Source of the DNA: Sphingomonas sp. Leaf208 | GTDB taxonomy: Bacteria; Pseudomonadota; Alphaproteobacteria; Sphingomonadales; Sphingomonadaceae | Length of the DNA stretch: 64,000 bases | Assembly: GCF_001421415.1 (NCBI RefSeq) | Contig: NZ_LMKH01000002.1 | Location: forward strand, 1 to 64,000 | Direction: 5' to 3' | Shown: positions 18,702 to 28,090 of the stretch, in pieces | Numbering within the stretch: position 1 is the first letter of the stretch | Layout of the letters: each line of letters starts with the position of its first letter | Translations under genes and position numbers: made by a program | Notes under the pieces: model-generated | The model's database searches: none | Told to the model about the DNA's origin: nothing | Seen by the model: the letters and a program-made list of their open reading frames with translations, nothing else

Positions 18702-20933
18702 ATGCGGCTTCGTTCGTGCTGGCTCGGTGTGTCCGTGCTCGCTCTGCTCTCGACGGGTCAGGCCGTCGCTCAGTCAGTTCCAGCCGATCCCGGCGCTTCG
18801 ACCGAACAGACGGAAAGCCCCGCGCCGCAGCAGGGCGACATCATCGTCACCGCGCGCCGCCGCAACGAGAACCTCCAGACTACGCCGTTGTCCGGCTCTG
18901 TCCTGTCAGGCACCGATCTGGCGAACAAGGGCGTGTCGAGCGTCGACGCGCTCCAGTTCGCTACACCAAGCGTGGTGGTGAACAATTTCGGTCAGGGCAT
19001 CGACTTTAACGTCCGCGGCATCGGCAAGGGCGAGCACAACACGCAAACCGCGACCGGAGTCATCACCTACCGTGACGGCGCACCGACGTTCCCGGGCTAT
19101 TTCGCGCAGGAACCCTATTACGACGTCGCGAACATCCAGGTGCTACGCGGTCCGCAAGGCACGATCGTCGGCCAGAACGCTACCGGCGGCGCAGTGTTCG
19201 TCAACAGCAACGACCCGATCATCGGTGGCGGCTATCGTGGCTATATCAACGCGAATGTAGGCAATTATTCGGACGTTGGCGTACAGGGCGCGGTGAACAT
19301 CCCGGTGAGCGACACGCTGGCCGCGCGGTTCGCGGTCTATGGACAGCGACGCGACGGCTTCTACGATATCACCGGGCCGGGTGGATCGAAATATACCGAC
19401 AACAACGGCGACGTGCGCCAGATCGCCGGCCGCTTCAGCCTGTTGTGGAAGCCGACGTCGCGGCTGTCGATCCTGTCCAAGACCGACGTCGACTATCTCG
19501 ACATGGGGGCCTATCCCGCCAGCCCGTTCACCAATCAGTTCCGGTACCTGCCGGTTGGCAGCACGACGCCGAACCCCAATTACCGCGACTTGTTCGACAT
19601 CACCGCGAACTCCCCGCAGGAGGCGCGTGACAAGTTTTACCGTTCGATTCTGCGCGTGAACTACGAGTTCGACAACGGAATCCAGCTGCGATCGGTCAGT
19701 GCTTATGCGAGCGGCAACACCAAATATCGCTCCGACCTGGACGGCACCGCGACAGCGAACCGGACGTTCTTCGACAGCGTTGACGAGCGCCAATATTCTC
19801 AGGAATTGACGCTGATCTCGCCTGATACGTCGCGCGTCTCGTACCTTGTCGGTGCGTTTGGTGTCTGGAACAAATACGACTTCAAATCACCCTACCAGTT
19901 CGTGATCGGTGCTCCGCTCGGGAATCCGCTGACCGAATACCGGTTGCAAGGTATCAACCCGAACCGTTCGCTGGCCGCCTTCGGGCAACTTGGCTTTGCG
20001 ATCACGCCCAAGCTAAAGGTCGAGGTCGGGGGCCGCTACACGACCAGCCGCAGCCGCAACGATATCGATGTTCTGCAGTACGGCACGCCTATCGTCGCAG
20101 AGCAGAAGACCAGCTCGAATGATTTCTCGTACAAGGCCTCGCTCGGCTGGGAGGTCAGCCGCGACCATTATCTCTACGGTTTCGTCGCGACCGGGTTCAA
20201 GCCGGGCGGGCTCAACGTACCTGTTGGCTTGGGCAACCCTGCGCCGTTCGGTGCCGAGCAGGTCACATCCTACGAAGCCGGCTGGAAGGCGAACTTCCTC
20301 GACCGTCGTATCCGGACCAGCATCAGCGCCTTCTACAACGACTATGAGGCTTTCCAGGTTACGATCGGCAACCCGACCATCCCGGTGTTCGGGCTTCAGG
20401 TGAACGTTCCCGGTAAGACCAAGATCTACGGGATCGAGGCCGAAGCCGACGTGAAGTTCGGCAATCTGACGTTCGACGTCGGCATGAACGTGTTGCGCAG
20501 CGAACTCGGTCAGTTCTTCGCGACCGATCCGCGCATCCTGGCAGTTGCTGCCTGCAACGTGAACACCGGGCCCGCCAGCGTATCGTGTCGTAACCTGAAG
20601 GGTGTCGACCAGAGCTATGCGCCGAACTTCACGTTCAACGTCGGCGCCAGTTACGAGATCGCGCTGGGCGGCGGCTCGACGCTGACGCCGCGCGCGAATT
20701 ATGGGCACATCGCGCCGCAATGGGCGACCTTGTTCCAGAACCGCGCGCTCGGCGATCGACTGGACGCGCGCAATATCGTCAACGCACAGCTCGCCTATAA
20801 TCGCGGCACGGTCACGCTGACCGCTTACGGGACGAACCTCACCGATCAGCATTATCCTGCTGCGCTCAACAGCGGGCTCTATTTCGCGGGATCGCCGCGG
20901 CAATATGGCCTGAAGCTCCTGAAGGCGTTCTGA
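18702..20933 (+). CDS. TonB-dependent receptor (smaller, 743 aa)
   Basis: A 743-residue outer-membrane receptor with signal peptide (cleavage near AVAQS), TonB-box-like GDIIVTARRRNENLQTTPLS, a plug with FNVRGIGKG and QVLRGPQGTIVGQNATGGAV, and a beta-barrel ending in LLKAF. The RGPQGT-x-x-G-x-N-x-x-GG signature is typical of receptors for siderophores and small organic compounds in sphingomonads rather than of the large glycan receptors. The ribosome site AGGAGAGG is clear. It is followed after 5 bases by an acyl-CoA ligase, and a carboxylesterase faces it, so an ester or carboxylic acid substrate is a reasonable inference. Confidence 0.9.
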   Translation: MRLRSCWLGVSVLALLSTGQAVAQSVPADPGASTEQTESPAPQQGDIIVTARRRNENLQTTPLSGSVLSGTDLANKGVSSVDALQFATPSVVVNNFGQGIDFNVRGIGKGEHNTQTATGVITYRDGAPTFPGYFAQEPYYDVANIQVLRGPQGTIVGQNATGGAVFVNSNDPIIGGGYRGYINANVGNYSDVGVQGAVNIPVSDTLAARFAVYGQRRDGFYDITGPGGSKYTDNNGDVRQIAGRFSLLWKPTSRLSILSKTDVDYLDMGAYPASPFTNQFRYLPVGSTTPNPNYRDLFDITANSPQEARDKFYRSILRVNYEFDNGIQLRSVSAYASGNTKYRSDLDGTATANRTFFDSVDERQYSQELTLISPDTSRVSYLVGAFGVWNKYDFKSPYQFVIGAPLGNPLTEYRLQGINPNRSLAAFGQLGFAITPKLKVEVGGRYTTSRSRNDIDVLQYGTPIVAEQKTSSNDFSYKASLGWEVSRDHYLYGFVATGFKPGGLNVPVGLGNPAPFGAEQVTSYEAGWKANFLDRRIRTSISAFYNDYEAFQVTIGNPTIPVFGLQVNVPGKTKIYGIEAEADVKFGNLTFDVGMNVLRSELGQFFATDPRILAVAACNVNTGPASVSCRNLKGVDQSYAPNFTFNVGASYEIALGGGSTLTPRANYGHIAPQWATLFQNRALGDRLDARNIVNAQLAYNRGTVTLTAYGTNLTDQHYPAALNSGLYFAGSPRQYGLKLLKAF

Positions 20934-20938
20934 CGACC

Positions 20939-22519
20939 ATGCAGAGCTTCGGACTGACGGTAGACAAGTTCCTCGACCACGCCGGCAAATGGTTCGGCGA
21001 TCACGAAGTGGTCTGGGCGGAGAAGGGCGTTCCGGTCGCACGCTTCGGCTATGCGGACCTGCGCGAGCGGGCCAACCGATTGTCGGGCGCGCTGGTCGCG
21101 CTCGGCGTTCAGCCGGGCGACCGGATCGGCACGCTGGCCTGGAACACGCGGGATCATCTCGAAGTCTATTACGGAGTGATGGGAATTGGCTGCGTCTGCC
21201 ACACGCTCAACCCGCGACTGACTCCGGCGCAGTTGGCGGCGATGATCAACGAGGCGGACGACCGTATCCTGGCGGTCGCGACCGACATGATGCCGCTGAT
21301 CGCCCAGATTCTCCCGCACTGTCCCGGTGTCCGGCACGTCATCGAACTGGACGATGACGAGGCAGAGCCAACGAACGGCACGACCTGGTCAAAACAAGCC
21401 TTGGTCGCGGCGCATGGCACGCCCGTAAACTGGGGCGCGTTCGACGAGAACGCGCCTGCGGGGCTCTGCTACACGTCGGGCACCACGGGGCGGCCGAAGG
21501 GCGTTCTCTACACGCACCGATCCAACTATCTGCACACGCTTCGGGCTCTGCAAGCTGATGTCGTGGGACTGACGGCACGCGACGTGCTGCTGCTCGCGGT
21601 CCCGATGTTCCATGCCAATGGCTGGGGACTGCCGTTCGCGGCGCCCGCGGCGGGCACAAAGCTGGTCCTGCCCGGTCGGCATCTTGACGGCGCCAGCCTA
21701 GCGCAGATCATGCGCGACGAGGCAGTGACGGTGGCGGTCGGCGTGCAGACCGTATGGCTCGGGTTGGTCGATCATCTCGATCGCACGGGCGAGGACCTAC
21801 CATCGCTGGAACGCGTGATCATCGGCGGGTCGAACTGTCCCGATGCATTACTCGATCGTCTCCAGACGCGGCTCGGCGCGCGGGTGCAGACGAGCTGGGG
21901 CATGACGGAGCTTTCGCCGATCGGGACGATATCACCGGCCACCGCCGCGCCGGGATCGTCTGGGTCCGCAGGCCCGCCGCCACTCGGGCTGGACCTCAAG
22001 CTGACCGATGTAGACGGCGTTGGCCTTCCCGAACAGCGCGGCATGCAGGGGCATCTGAAGGTGAGGGGGGCGAGCGTCCTGGATCGATATTTCGACGCCG
22101 ATACGGTGGCGCTCGACGACGAGGGCTATTTCGACACGGGCGATCTCGCGACCATCGACTCGGCCGGCAACCTCACCATCTGCGGCCGTGCGAAGGACCT
22201 GATCAAGTCGGGCGGCGAGTGGATCAATCCTGCCGAGATCGAGGCGATCATCGGCGCGCATGCCTCCGTACGGCACGTCGCTGTGATCGGGCGACCCGAT
22301 CCGCGCTGGGGTGAGCGTCCGTTACTGGTTGTGGAGGGTGAACCGAGCAACGACGCCCGCATGTTGCTGGACCTGCTACGCGGGAAAGTCGCCGACTGGT
22401 GGATCCCCGACCGCGTCGCAATGGTCAGCATGATGCCGCTCGCGTCGACCGGCAAGATCGACAAGACCCGGCTCCGCACCGACTATGAGCAGGGGCTGAT
22501 CGTCGCCGAGCAGGTGTGA
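20939..22519 (+). CDS. Acyl-CoA ligase (AMP-binding, long-chain fatty-acid-CoA ligase type)
   Basis: A 526-residue cytoplasmic adenylate-forming enzyme that activates a carboxylic acid with ATP and couples it to CoA. YTSGTTGRPKGVLYTHRS is the phosphate-binding loop, SWGMTELSP the A5 motif, YFDTGDLATID the A7 motif and GRAKDLIKSGGEWINP the hinge region. The catalytic Lys is in STGKIDKTRL near the C terminus. All core motifs are intact and the length is normal. Substrate is unknown; context (receptor, esterase, beta-oxidation-type dehydrogenase) suggests an imported acid entering CoA-dependent degradation. It starts 5 bases after the receptor stop and is translated with it. Confidence 0.88.
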   Translation: MQSFGLTVDKFLDHAGKWFGDHEVVWAEKGVPVARFGYADLRERANRLSGALVALGVQPGDRIGTLAWNTRDHLEVYYGVMGIGCVCHTLNPRLTPAQLAAMINEADDRILAVATDMMPLIAQILPHCPGVRHVIELDDDEAEPTNGTTWSKQALVAAHGTPVNWGAFDENAPAGLCYTSGTTGRPKGVLYTHRSNYLHTLRALQADVVGLTARDVLLLAVPMFHANGWGLPFAAPAAGTKLVLPGRHLDGASLAQIMRDEAVTVAVGVQTVWLGLVDHLDRTGEDLPSLERVIIGGSNCPDALLDRLQTRLGARVQTSWGMTELSPIGTISPATAAPGSSGSAGPPPLGLDLKLTDVDGVGLPEQRGMQGHLKVRGASVLDRYFDADTVALDDEGYFDTGDLATIDSAGNLTICGRAKDLIKSGGEWINPAEIEAIIGAHASVRHVAVIGRPDPRWGERPLLVVEGEPSNDARMLLDLLRGKVADWWIPDRVAMVSMMPLASTGKIDKTRLRTDYEQGLIVAEQV

Positions 22520-22529
22520 CGGCGTGCCG

Positions 22530-24161
22530 CTAGTCGCAAGTCGCGACCGGCGGCAGGTTCGGCGCGGCCAACCCGACGTTCCAGTTCCACCCGATCTTGC
22601 CGGTCGCGCGACGCCGGCACATCACGCTCTCGTTCAGCGCAAACATCCCCGGCATCAGAGTCTGCTGCACCACCGGTGTTGCGCCGAAATGCATATAGCT
22701 CTGGTTCGCGTCATAGGCGGGCCACCGCGCGGCGTTGCGCGCGACAGGCTTGCCGTCGCGAACGAAGCTCGCCCAGTAATCGATCATCGCATCCGACAAT
22801 GCCCGTTCGCCCTCGGTATCCGGCACCTTCGGCCAGCGCGGCGGCGTGCCGTCGAAATTGCCGAACACGAACGGCAGTTCGCTCGCATGAAAGGCATGAA
22901 GACCGGCTTGGTCAGCAGCGGGATAGCCGTGATCAAAAAGATAAAGATACGCCGGGACGCCCAGCGCCGCCTGCTTCCGCACCAGCCGCTCCGCAGTCCA
23001 GCCATATAGCGCGTCGCGTGTCGTTGCGAGAATGCTCTCTGGATAGCTGCTGGCGGGATAAAGCCGCAGGAACGCATCGGACAGGTCACCGTAGCGGTCG
23101 CGGATCGTGCGCTCATACGCCTCCGCGGTCTGCGGCGGCTTGGGCGCGAGCATCTTCAGCGAGCGGATCTCCCCCTGGTTGAAGCCGGCGAGCACGGGCA
23201 CGGCCGCCTGCTTGCCCTGGTCGAACGCGTCCACCATCTGCTGCGGCAGCACCGCGCCATCGACCACGCCGAACGGCGCGAAGCCGAGCTTGGCGGAGGT
23301 ATCCGTAAGCGCTTGCGCGTCCATTGCGCGGAGGCTCTCGACGTCCGGCATCTGCAACGCACCGGACAGCAATTGTCCGCCGCCTTCGCCTGACGGCGCA
23401 CCGAACACGCTTTTGCGCAATTCAGGCATCGAGATCATGTATGAACTCTCCGCGATCGCCTTGGCGAACAGACCGTGCGCCGCGGGCGACGTCATCAGGT
23501 ACAGCGCGCTCAGACCGCCGGCGGACTCGCCCGCGATCGTCACGTTGCGCGCATCGCCGCCGAACGATCCGATGTTGTCGCGCACCCATTTTAGCGCGGC
23601 GATCTGGTCGAGCAGGCCGTAATTGCCCGATACGCGCTGCGACGACTCACGGCTCAGCCACGGATGTGCAAGCCAGCCGAGCACTCCCAGCCGGTAGTTG
23701 ATCGAAACGACGATCACCCCGCGCTCGGCGAACTTCCGGCCGTCATAGGTCGGCTCGCGGCTAGATCCGGTGACGAGTGCACCGCCGTGAATCCACACCA
23801 TTACCGGCGCATTCTTCGCGTTGGCGGGCGTCCAGACGTTGAGCGACAGGCAGTCTTCACTGACGGGCATCGGCGGACCCGAATAGATCGTCGTGGTGCC
23901 GCCCTGGGGCTGCACGCATGCCGGCCCGAAATCGATCGCCGGACGCTCGCCCGACCAGCGCGGCAGCGCGACAGGCGCACGCCAGCGCAGTTTGCCGATC
24001 GGCGCGGCTGCATAGGGAATGCCTTTGAAGACGCGGACGTCGCCTGCGGCCGTGCCCAACACGCGGCCTGCAGGCGCATCGACGACGGGCGCTCTATCTG
24101 CTGCAAAGACGGGCGTAGCGCTCGCGAGCAGGAGCGAAACCAGACCGTGATACGCCTTCAT
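22530..24161 (-). CDS. Carboxylesterase type B family esterase
   Basis: A 543-residue secreted alpha/beta hydrolase with a signal peptide (LLLASATPVFAAD). Family marks: GIPYAAAPIGKLRWR, EDCLSLNVWTP, the oxyanion block VWIHGGALVTGS, and the nucleophile elbow GESAGG. A C-terminal His occurs in HASELPFVFGNF. It hydrolyses carboxylic esters, probably outside the cytoplasm. Its ATG overlaps the stop of the MFS gene (ATGA), so both form one operon. It converges with the acyl-CoA ligase with only 10 bases between stops. One possible logic is that the ester is cleaved here and the acid goes to the ligase. Confidence 0.87.
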   Translation of the reverse strand: MKAYHGLVSLLLASATPVFAADRAPVVDAPAGRVLGTAAGDVRVFKGIPYAAAPIGKLRWRAPVALPRWSGERPAIDFGPACVQPQGGTTTIYSGPPMPVSEDCLSLNVWTPANAKNAPVMVWIHGGALVTGSSREPTYDGRKFAERGVIVVSINYRLGVLGWLAHPWLSRESSQRVSGNYGLLDQIAALKWVRDNIGSFGGDARNVTIAGESAGGLSALYLMTSPAAHGLFAKAIAESSYMISMPELRKSVFGAPSGEGGGQLLSGALQMPDVESLRAMDAQALTDTSAKLGFAPFGVVDGAVLPQQMVDAFDQGKQAAVPVLAGFNQGEIRSLKMLAPKPPQTAEAYERTIRDRYGDLSDAFLRLYPASSYPESILATTRDALYGWTAERLVRKQAALGVPAYLYLFDHGYPAADQAGLHAFHASELPFVFGNFDGTPPRWPKVPDTEGERALSDAMIDYWASFVRDGKPVARNAARWPAYDANQSYMHFGATPVVQQTLMPGMFALNESVMCRRRATGKIGWNWNVGLAAPNLPPVATCD

Positions 24162-25482
24162 ATGCGGGACTCCTGACGGGACAGCGTGCGCGCGAGCCAG
24201 AGGAACAGGCCGATCGCGACTGCGTAGAATGGGGTGAGCGTGTAGAGCGACAGCTGCAGCGGATTGGTCGCGCCGCGTGCGGCGAACCAGTCGCTGGCGG
24301 CACCGACCCAGGTCGGCCCCAGGCCGAGGCCGATGAAGTTCATCACCAGCAGCAGCAACGCACCCGCCAGCACGCGCTGGTTGGGCGCCGCTTCCTCCTG
24401 CACCAGCGTCACCGAGCAGGAGAGGTAGAAATAGTTGAAGAACATCACGATCGTCAGCAGGACAAGGGCCAGCGGCCAGGTCGGTGCCCAGACGAACGCC
24501 AGGTAGAACGGCATCGACACCGCCAGGGACGCTGCCGGCGCGATCGCGAAGACGCGGCGCGATCCGCGGGTGAAGCGGTCGATGATCCGCCCCGACGCGA
24601 TCATCCCGCCGCCCATTCCGACCACGATCGCGACGGCGTACCAGATCGCGATCTCGGGCAGCGTCATGCCCTTCTCCCGGATCAGGAACAGTACCGCGAA
24701 ATTGCCGAGGCCATAGGTGACGAACTGCGTTGCGCCGCTGCCGAACGCGGCCAGCGTCATCACCGGGTTTGCGAAGAACGCCTTTACCGTGCCCCAGAAC
24801 GGCGCACGGTCGCGCGTGACTGCATCGCCGTCGGTCGCACCGTCCCGCGCCGGCTCGCGGATTATGAACGGCAGGGCGATGGCGGCGACGATGCCGACGA
24901 TGCCGATCGTGATGAACGCGTCGCGCCAGTCATAGGCCGCCGCGATCGACGCGCCGAGTGCGATCCCGAGCGCCGCACCGATCGGTGGGCCCAGATTGTA
25001 GATGCCGAACGCCACGCCGCGCTTGCCCGGTGCGAAGGTATCCGTAATCAGCGCATAGGAGGGCGGGACGCCGCCCGCTTCGCCGAACCCGACCAGCATC
25101 CGGCCGGCCATCAGTTGCGGATCGTACGCGCCATGCCGCACGCGATCGTCGCCGCGCTCCAGATCGCGCAGGCGAGCGTCAGGATGCCGACCTTGCTCGT
25201 ACGGTCCGCCAGCCAGCTGACCGGGATCGCGATGAAGCAATAGAACATTGCGAAATACAGTCCACCGATCGACCCGAGTTGGCCATCGGTGATATGCAGC
25301 GAATCTTGGATCGGCTTGGCGAGGATACCCAGCAGCTGTCGGTCGAGGAAGTTCAGCACGTAGACGAACGTCAGCATCGCCAGCACGATGCCAGGGCGTC
25401 GGGCACGCTTGGTAGCCGGGCATTGCGCCAAAGGTATCATCGGCTGCGACTCCGACGTCGCAACGCTGCTCAGGATCGCCAT
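24158..25482 (-). pseudogene. MFS transporter (spinster-like), interrupted by a single-base frameshift
   Basis: The two parts of one 12-helix transporter are in different frames. The N-terminal part (from ATG 25482, ribosome site GGGAGAGG) reads MAILSSV, then FLDRQLLGILAKPIQD and LADRTSKVGILTLA, and meets a stop at 25111. The remainder, from QLMAGRMLVGFGEAGGVPPS to the stop at 24158, is one frame off. The break lies between 25114 and 25130, where one base appears to be missing. Without it the protein would be about 441 residues, normal for the family. It overlaps the carboxylesterase start. Either the gene is recently broken or the base is a sequence error. Confidence 0.8.
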
Positions 25483-25626
25483 CAACCTCTCCCACTTGGC
25501 GTGGATTATGCGGCGAGAATGATGGACCTTTTCGAGGCTGTCAATGGACACTCTCTCGCGTGTGAACACCCGGATGCGAGCGAGCAGAGCTTGACGCATG
25601 CGGCATTAGGCGGGAGTGATCGGGAC

Positions 25627-26298
25627 GTGACGCAAACCGAAAAACCCGCCCGCCGCTCGCGCAAGGCCGATCAGCGTGCCGAGACCATGGAACAGATCTT
25701 CGACGCGGCAGAGGAACTATTCTCGAAGCACGGCTTGCACGGCGTCACGCTGAAGGATGTCGCCAAGCAGGTCGGTGTTCACCATACGCTGTTGAACTAT
25801 TATTTCAGCGACAAGAAGGCGCTGTTCGACGCGGTATTTTCGCGGCGCGCCGCTGTAACCAGCGAACGCCGGATGAAGGCGCTGGACGACTATGAGCGCG
25901 CGGCAGGCGACGCGCCGACCGTCGAAGGCGCGCTCCATGCGTTCCTCGACACCGATCTCGACACCTATATCGAGGGCGGGGAGGGCTGGAAGAACTATGC
26001 CAAACTCGGTGCGCAGGTCGCGAACACGCCCGAATGGGGCGCGGACCTGATGGACCAGCATTTCGATCCGGTCGTCTTGCGCCTCATCGAACTGCTCAAG
26101 CGCGCGCTGCCCAATTGCCCCGAGGACCGCATCTTCTGGGGCTATCACTTCGTCACCGGCGCGCTGATGCTCACGCTCGCGCGCACCGGCCGGATCGACA
26201 AGCTGTCTGGTGGCCTTTGCCATTCGGACGACTTCCCCGCGGTGAAGGAGGTCATGGCTAATTTTATGGCTGCCGGCTTCCGCTCTATCTGCAGCTAG
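25627..26298 (+). CDS. TetR family transcriptional regulator
   Basis: A 223-residue regulator. The N-terminal helix-turn-helix spans about residues 20-65 (IFDAAEELFSKHGLHGVTLKDVAKQVGVHHTLLNYYFSDKKALFDAVF). The C-terminal ligand domain is helical. The start is probably GTG 25627, with GGGAG about 10 bases upstream; no ATG is available before the DNA-binding domain. It is divergent from the MFS/carboxylesterase operon and ahead of the SDR gene, so control of this catabolic cluster is likely. The effector is unknown; related regulators respond to acyl-CoA or hydrophobic compounds. Confidence 0.85.
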   Translation: MTQTEKPARRSRKADQRAETMEQIFDAAEELFSKHGLHGVTLKDVAKQVGVHHTLLNYYFSDKKALFDAVFSRRAAVTSERRMKALDDYERAAGDAPTVEGALHAFLDTDLDTYIEGGEGWKNYAKLGAQVANTPEWGADLMDQHFDPVVLRLIELLKRALPNCPEDRIFWGYHFVTGALMLTLARTGRIDKLSGGLCHSDDFPAVKEVMANFMAAGFRSICS

Positions 26299-26330
26299 TG
26301 ACCGCCGACGCAAAGCACACAATTGCATCA

Positions 26331-26368
26331 CGCCTCTTATTCGCTATCACGTGAGCGAATAAGAGGCG
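26331..26368. promoter_or_regulatory. Long perfect inverted repeat between TetR and SDR genes
   Basis: Two perfect 15-base arms (CGCCTCTTATTCGCT and its complement) flank an 8-base spacer that contains CACGTG. It lies 14 bases before the SDR start codon at 26383 and 32 after the TetR stop. It could be a regulator-binding site over the SDR promoter or a stem-loop at the transcript end; there is no T tract. Confidence 0.55.
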
Positions 26369-26382
26369 TGAGAGGATTGGCG

Positions 26383-27252
26383 ATGCTTGATGGAAAAACC
26401 GCGATAGTCACGGGCGCGGGCGGCGGTTTGGGTCGAGCCCATGCACTCTACCTCGCCAGCAAGGGCGCGAAGATACTGGTGAACGACGTAACCGCGGTCG
26501 CCGCCGAACGCGTCGCGCAAGAATTGCGGGATAGCGGCGGGACGGCGCTGGCATACGCGGCATCCGTCACCGACGAGGCGGCGAGCGAGACGATGGTCAG
26601 CACGGTGCTCGACGCGTGGGGGCATATCGACATCCTCGTCAACAACGCCGGCATCCTGCGCGACAAGAGCTTTGCCAAGATGACGATCGCCGACTTTCGC
26701 ACCGTGGTCGACGTCCACCTGATGGGCGCGGCGATCTGCAGCAAAGCCGTCTGGGAGCCGATGCGCCAGCGTGGTTTCGGCCGGATCGTCATGACTACCT
26801 CCTCATCCGGGCTGTACGGAAATTTCGGACAGGCGAATTATGGTGCGGCGAAGATGGCGCTGGTCGGCCTGATGCAGACCCTGGCGATCGAAGGCGAGAA
26901 GTACGGTATCCGCGTCAACTGTCTGGCGCCAACCGCTGCGACGGGCATGACCGAGGGGGTGCTGGACTCGGAAAGCCTGAAGATGCTCGCACCGGAGCGC
27001 GTCTCCCCGGCATTGTTGTCCTTGTTAGGCGATGACGCACCCACGCGCGCGATCCTGTGTGCAGGTGCAGGCCATTTTGCGGTCGCGAATATCACGCTTA
27101 CTCACGGAACCTACGTAGGTGCCGCGGATGACGCTGGCGAACAGGTCATCGAACGATGGAACGAGATAGCCGATCGGACTGACGAGGCCGTCCCCGCTTA
27201 CGGGTTTGTACAGGCAGAACGCGAGGTTGAAGCGGCGAAACGGGTCGGATGA
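26383..27252 (+). CDS. SDR family dehydrogenase, 3-hydroxyacyl-CoA dehydrogenase type
   Basis: A 289-residue cytoplasmic short-chain dehydrogenase. TGAGGGLGRAHAL is the nucleotide-binding glycine motif, NNAGILRDKSF the structural motif, and SSSGLYGNFGQANYGAAK supplies catalytic Ser, Tyr and Lys. The RDKSF block and overall length match the (3R)-hydroxyacyl-CoA dehydrogenase part of multifunctional beta-oxidation enzymes, with a C-terminal extension. Ribosome site AGAGGA precedes ATG 26383. Location beside an acyl-CoA ligase, esterase and TetR regulator supports a role in CoA-linked degradation. Its stop codon lies within a dispersed repeat. Confidence 0.82.
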   Translation: MLDGKTAIVTGAGGGLGRAHALYLASKGAKILVNDVTAVAAERVAQELRDSGGTALAYAASVTDEAASETMVSTVLDAWGHIDILVNNAGILRDKSFAKMTIADFRTVVDVHLMGAAICSKAVWEPMRQRGFGRIVMTTSSSGLYGNFGQANYGAAKMALVGLMQTLAIEGEKYGIRVNCLAPTAATGMTEGVLDSESLKMLAPERVSPALLSLLGDDAPTRAILCAGAGHFAVANITLTHGTYVGAADDAGEQVIERWNEIADRTDEAVPAYGFVQAEREVEAAKRVG

Positions 27253-27309
27253 ACAAACGTCCGATATTGAGGAGCTGATAATGCCTCTCGAACGTCCGGA
27301 ACTGGGTCT
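27248..27309 (+). repeat. Dispersed two-part intergenic repeat, copy 3
   Basis: First half-unit TGAACAAACGTCCGATATTG, second CGAACGTCCGGAACTGGGTC. The TGA that opens the repeat is the stop codon of the SDR gene. Confidence 0.6.
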
Positions 27310-27337
27310 AGCGTCACCTAACGAGCCGAAATTATTC

Positions 27338-28000
27338 TTAATCTTCGGCCCAGCGCCTGAGCAGGTTGGACTGCGTCTTTGCCAGCAAGTCCAGTTCGGA
27401 CGTCTTGCCAAGGCGGTCGAACAGGGCGTGCCGTGCCGTTTCGAGATCGAACAAGAGTTCGCGGGCATCGGCATCGCGGATCAGGCTGCGCACCCAGGTT
27501 ACGGCGGCTAGACGCTCGCCGGAGACGACGGGCGCGACTCGGTGCAGCGCCGTCGTCGGATAGACCACGGCATCGCCCGCCGCGAGTTTTACGTCCTGTT
27601 CGCCCGCCGCGGACTCGATCACCAGTTCGCCGCCTTCGTACGTGTCGGGTTCCGACAGGAAGATCGTGACCGAAACGTCGGTGCGCATGCCGCCCATGAT
27701 CGCGTCGTCGACATGGCTGCCATAGGCCATGCCCGGTTCGTAGCGGCTGAACAGCGGCGGGCGAACCACGTGCGGCCGGGTCGCCATCCGGAACAGTGGA
27801 TTCGCCAGCAGTCGATCGATCACGAGGTCCTGCATGTTCGCCAGCAACGGGTCGGCACGGTCGACCTGTTCGTTGCGCTTGACCGGGCGGGCCTCGCGAC
27901 CGGCCGTCCGGCGCCCGTCGACATAGCGGGTCTTGCCAAGATTATCTCGTAGCGACTGGAGATTGTCGGCGTCCAGAACGTTGGCAATCATGATCAACAT
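27338..28000 (-). CDS. piuC: Fe(II)/2-oxoglutarate-dependent PKHD-type hydroxylase
   Basis: A 220-residue cytoplasmic oxygenase of the PiuC/YbiX family. SRYEPGMAYGSHVDDAIMG holds the HxD iron ligands, TTALHRVAPV the distal His, and GERLAAVTWVRSLIRD the Arg that binds 2-oxoglutarate. Length matches the family (about 225). In other proteobacteria the gene sits with TonB siderophore receptors and is iron-regulated; here no receptor is adjacent. Start 28000 is taken from the family pattern (MLIMIANVL); an ATG three codons inside is also possible. It is divergent from the Glu/Gly-rich gene at 28091. Confidence 0.87.
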   Translation of the reverse strand: MLIMIANVLDADNLQSLRDNLGKTRYVDGRRTAGREARPVKRNEQVDRADPLLANMQDLVIDRLLANPLFRMATRPHVVRPPLFSRYEPGMAYGSHVDDAIMGGMRTDVSVTIFLSEPDTYEGGELVIESAAGEQDVKLAAGDAVVYPTTALHRVAPVVSGERLAAVTWVRSLIRDADARELLFDLETARHALFDRLGKTSELDLLAKTQSNLLRRWAED

Positions 28001-28090
28001 CAGGGTTCTCGCAGCATCGACAGGATGTCGGACCGGCGCCCTACCAGTCCCAACCAATGCGGCCAACGCGTTGGCGAGTAAGGAATTAGT

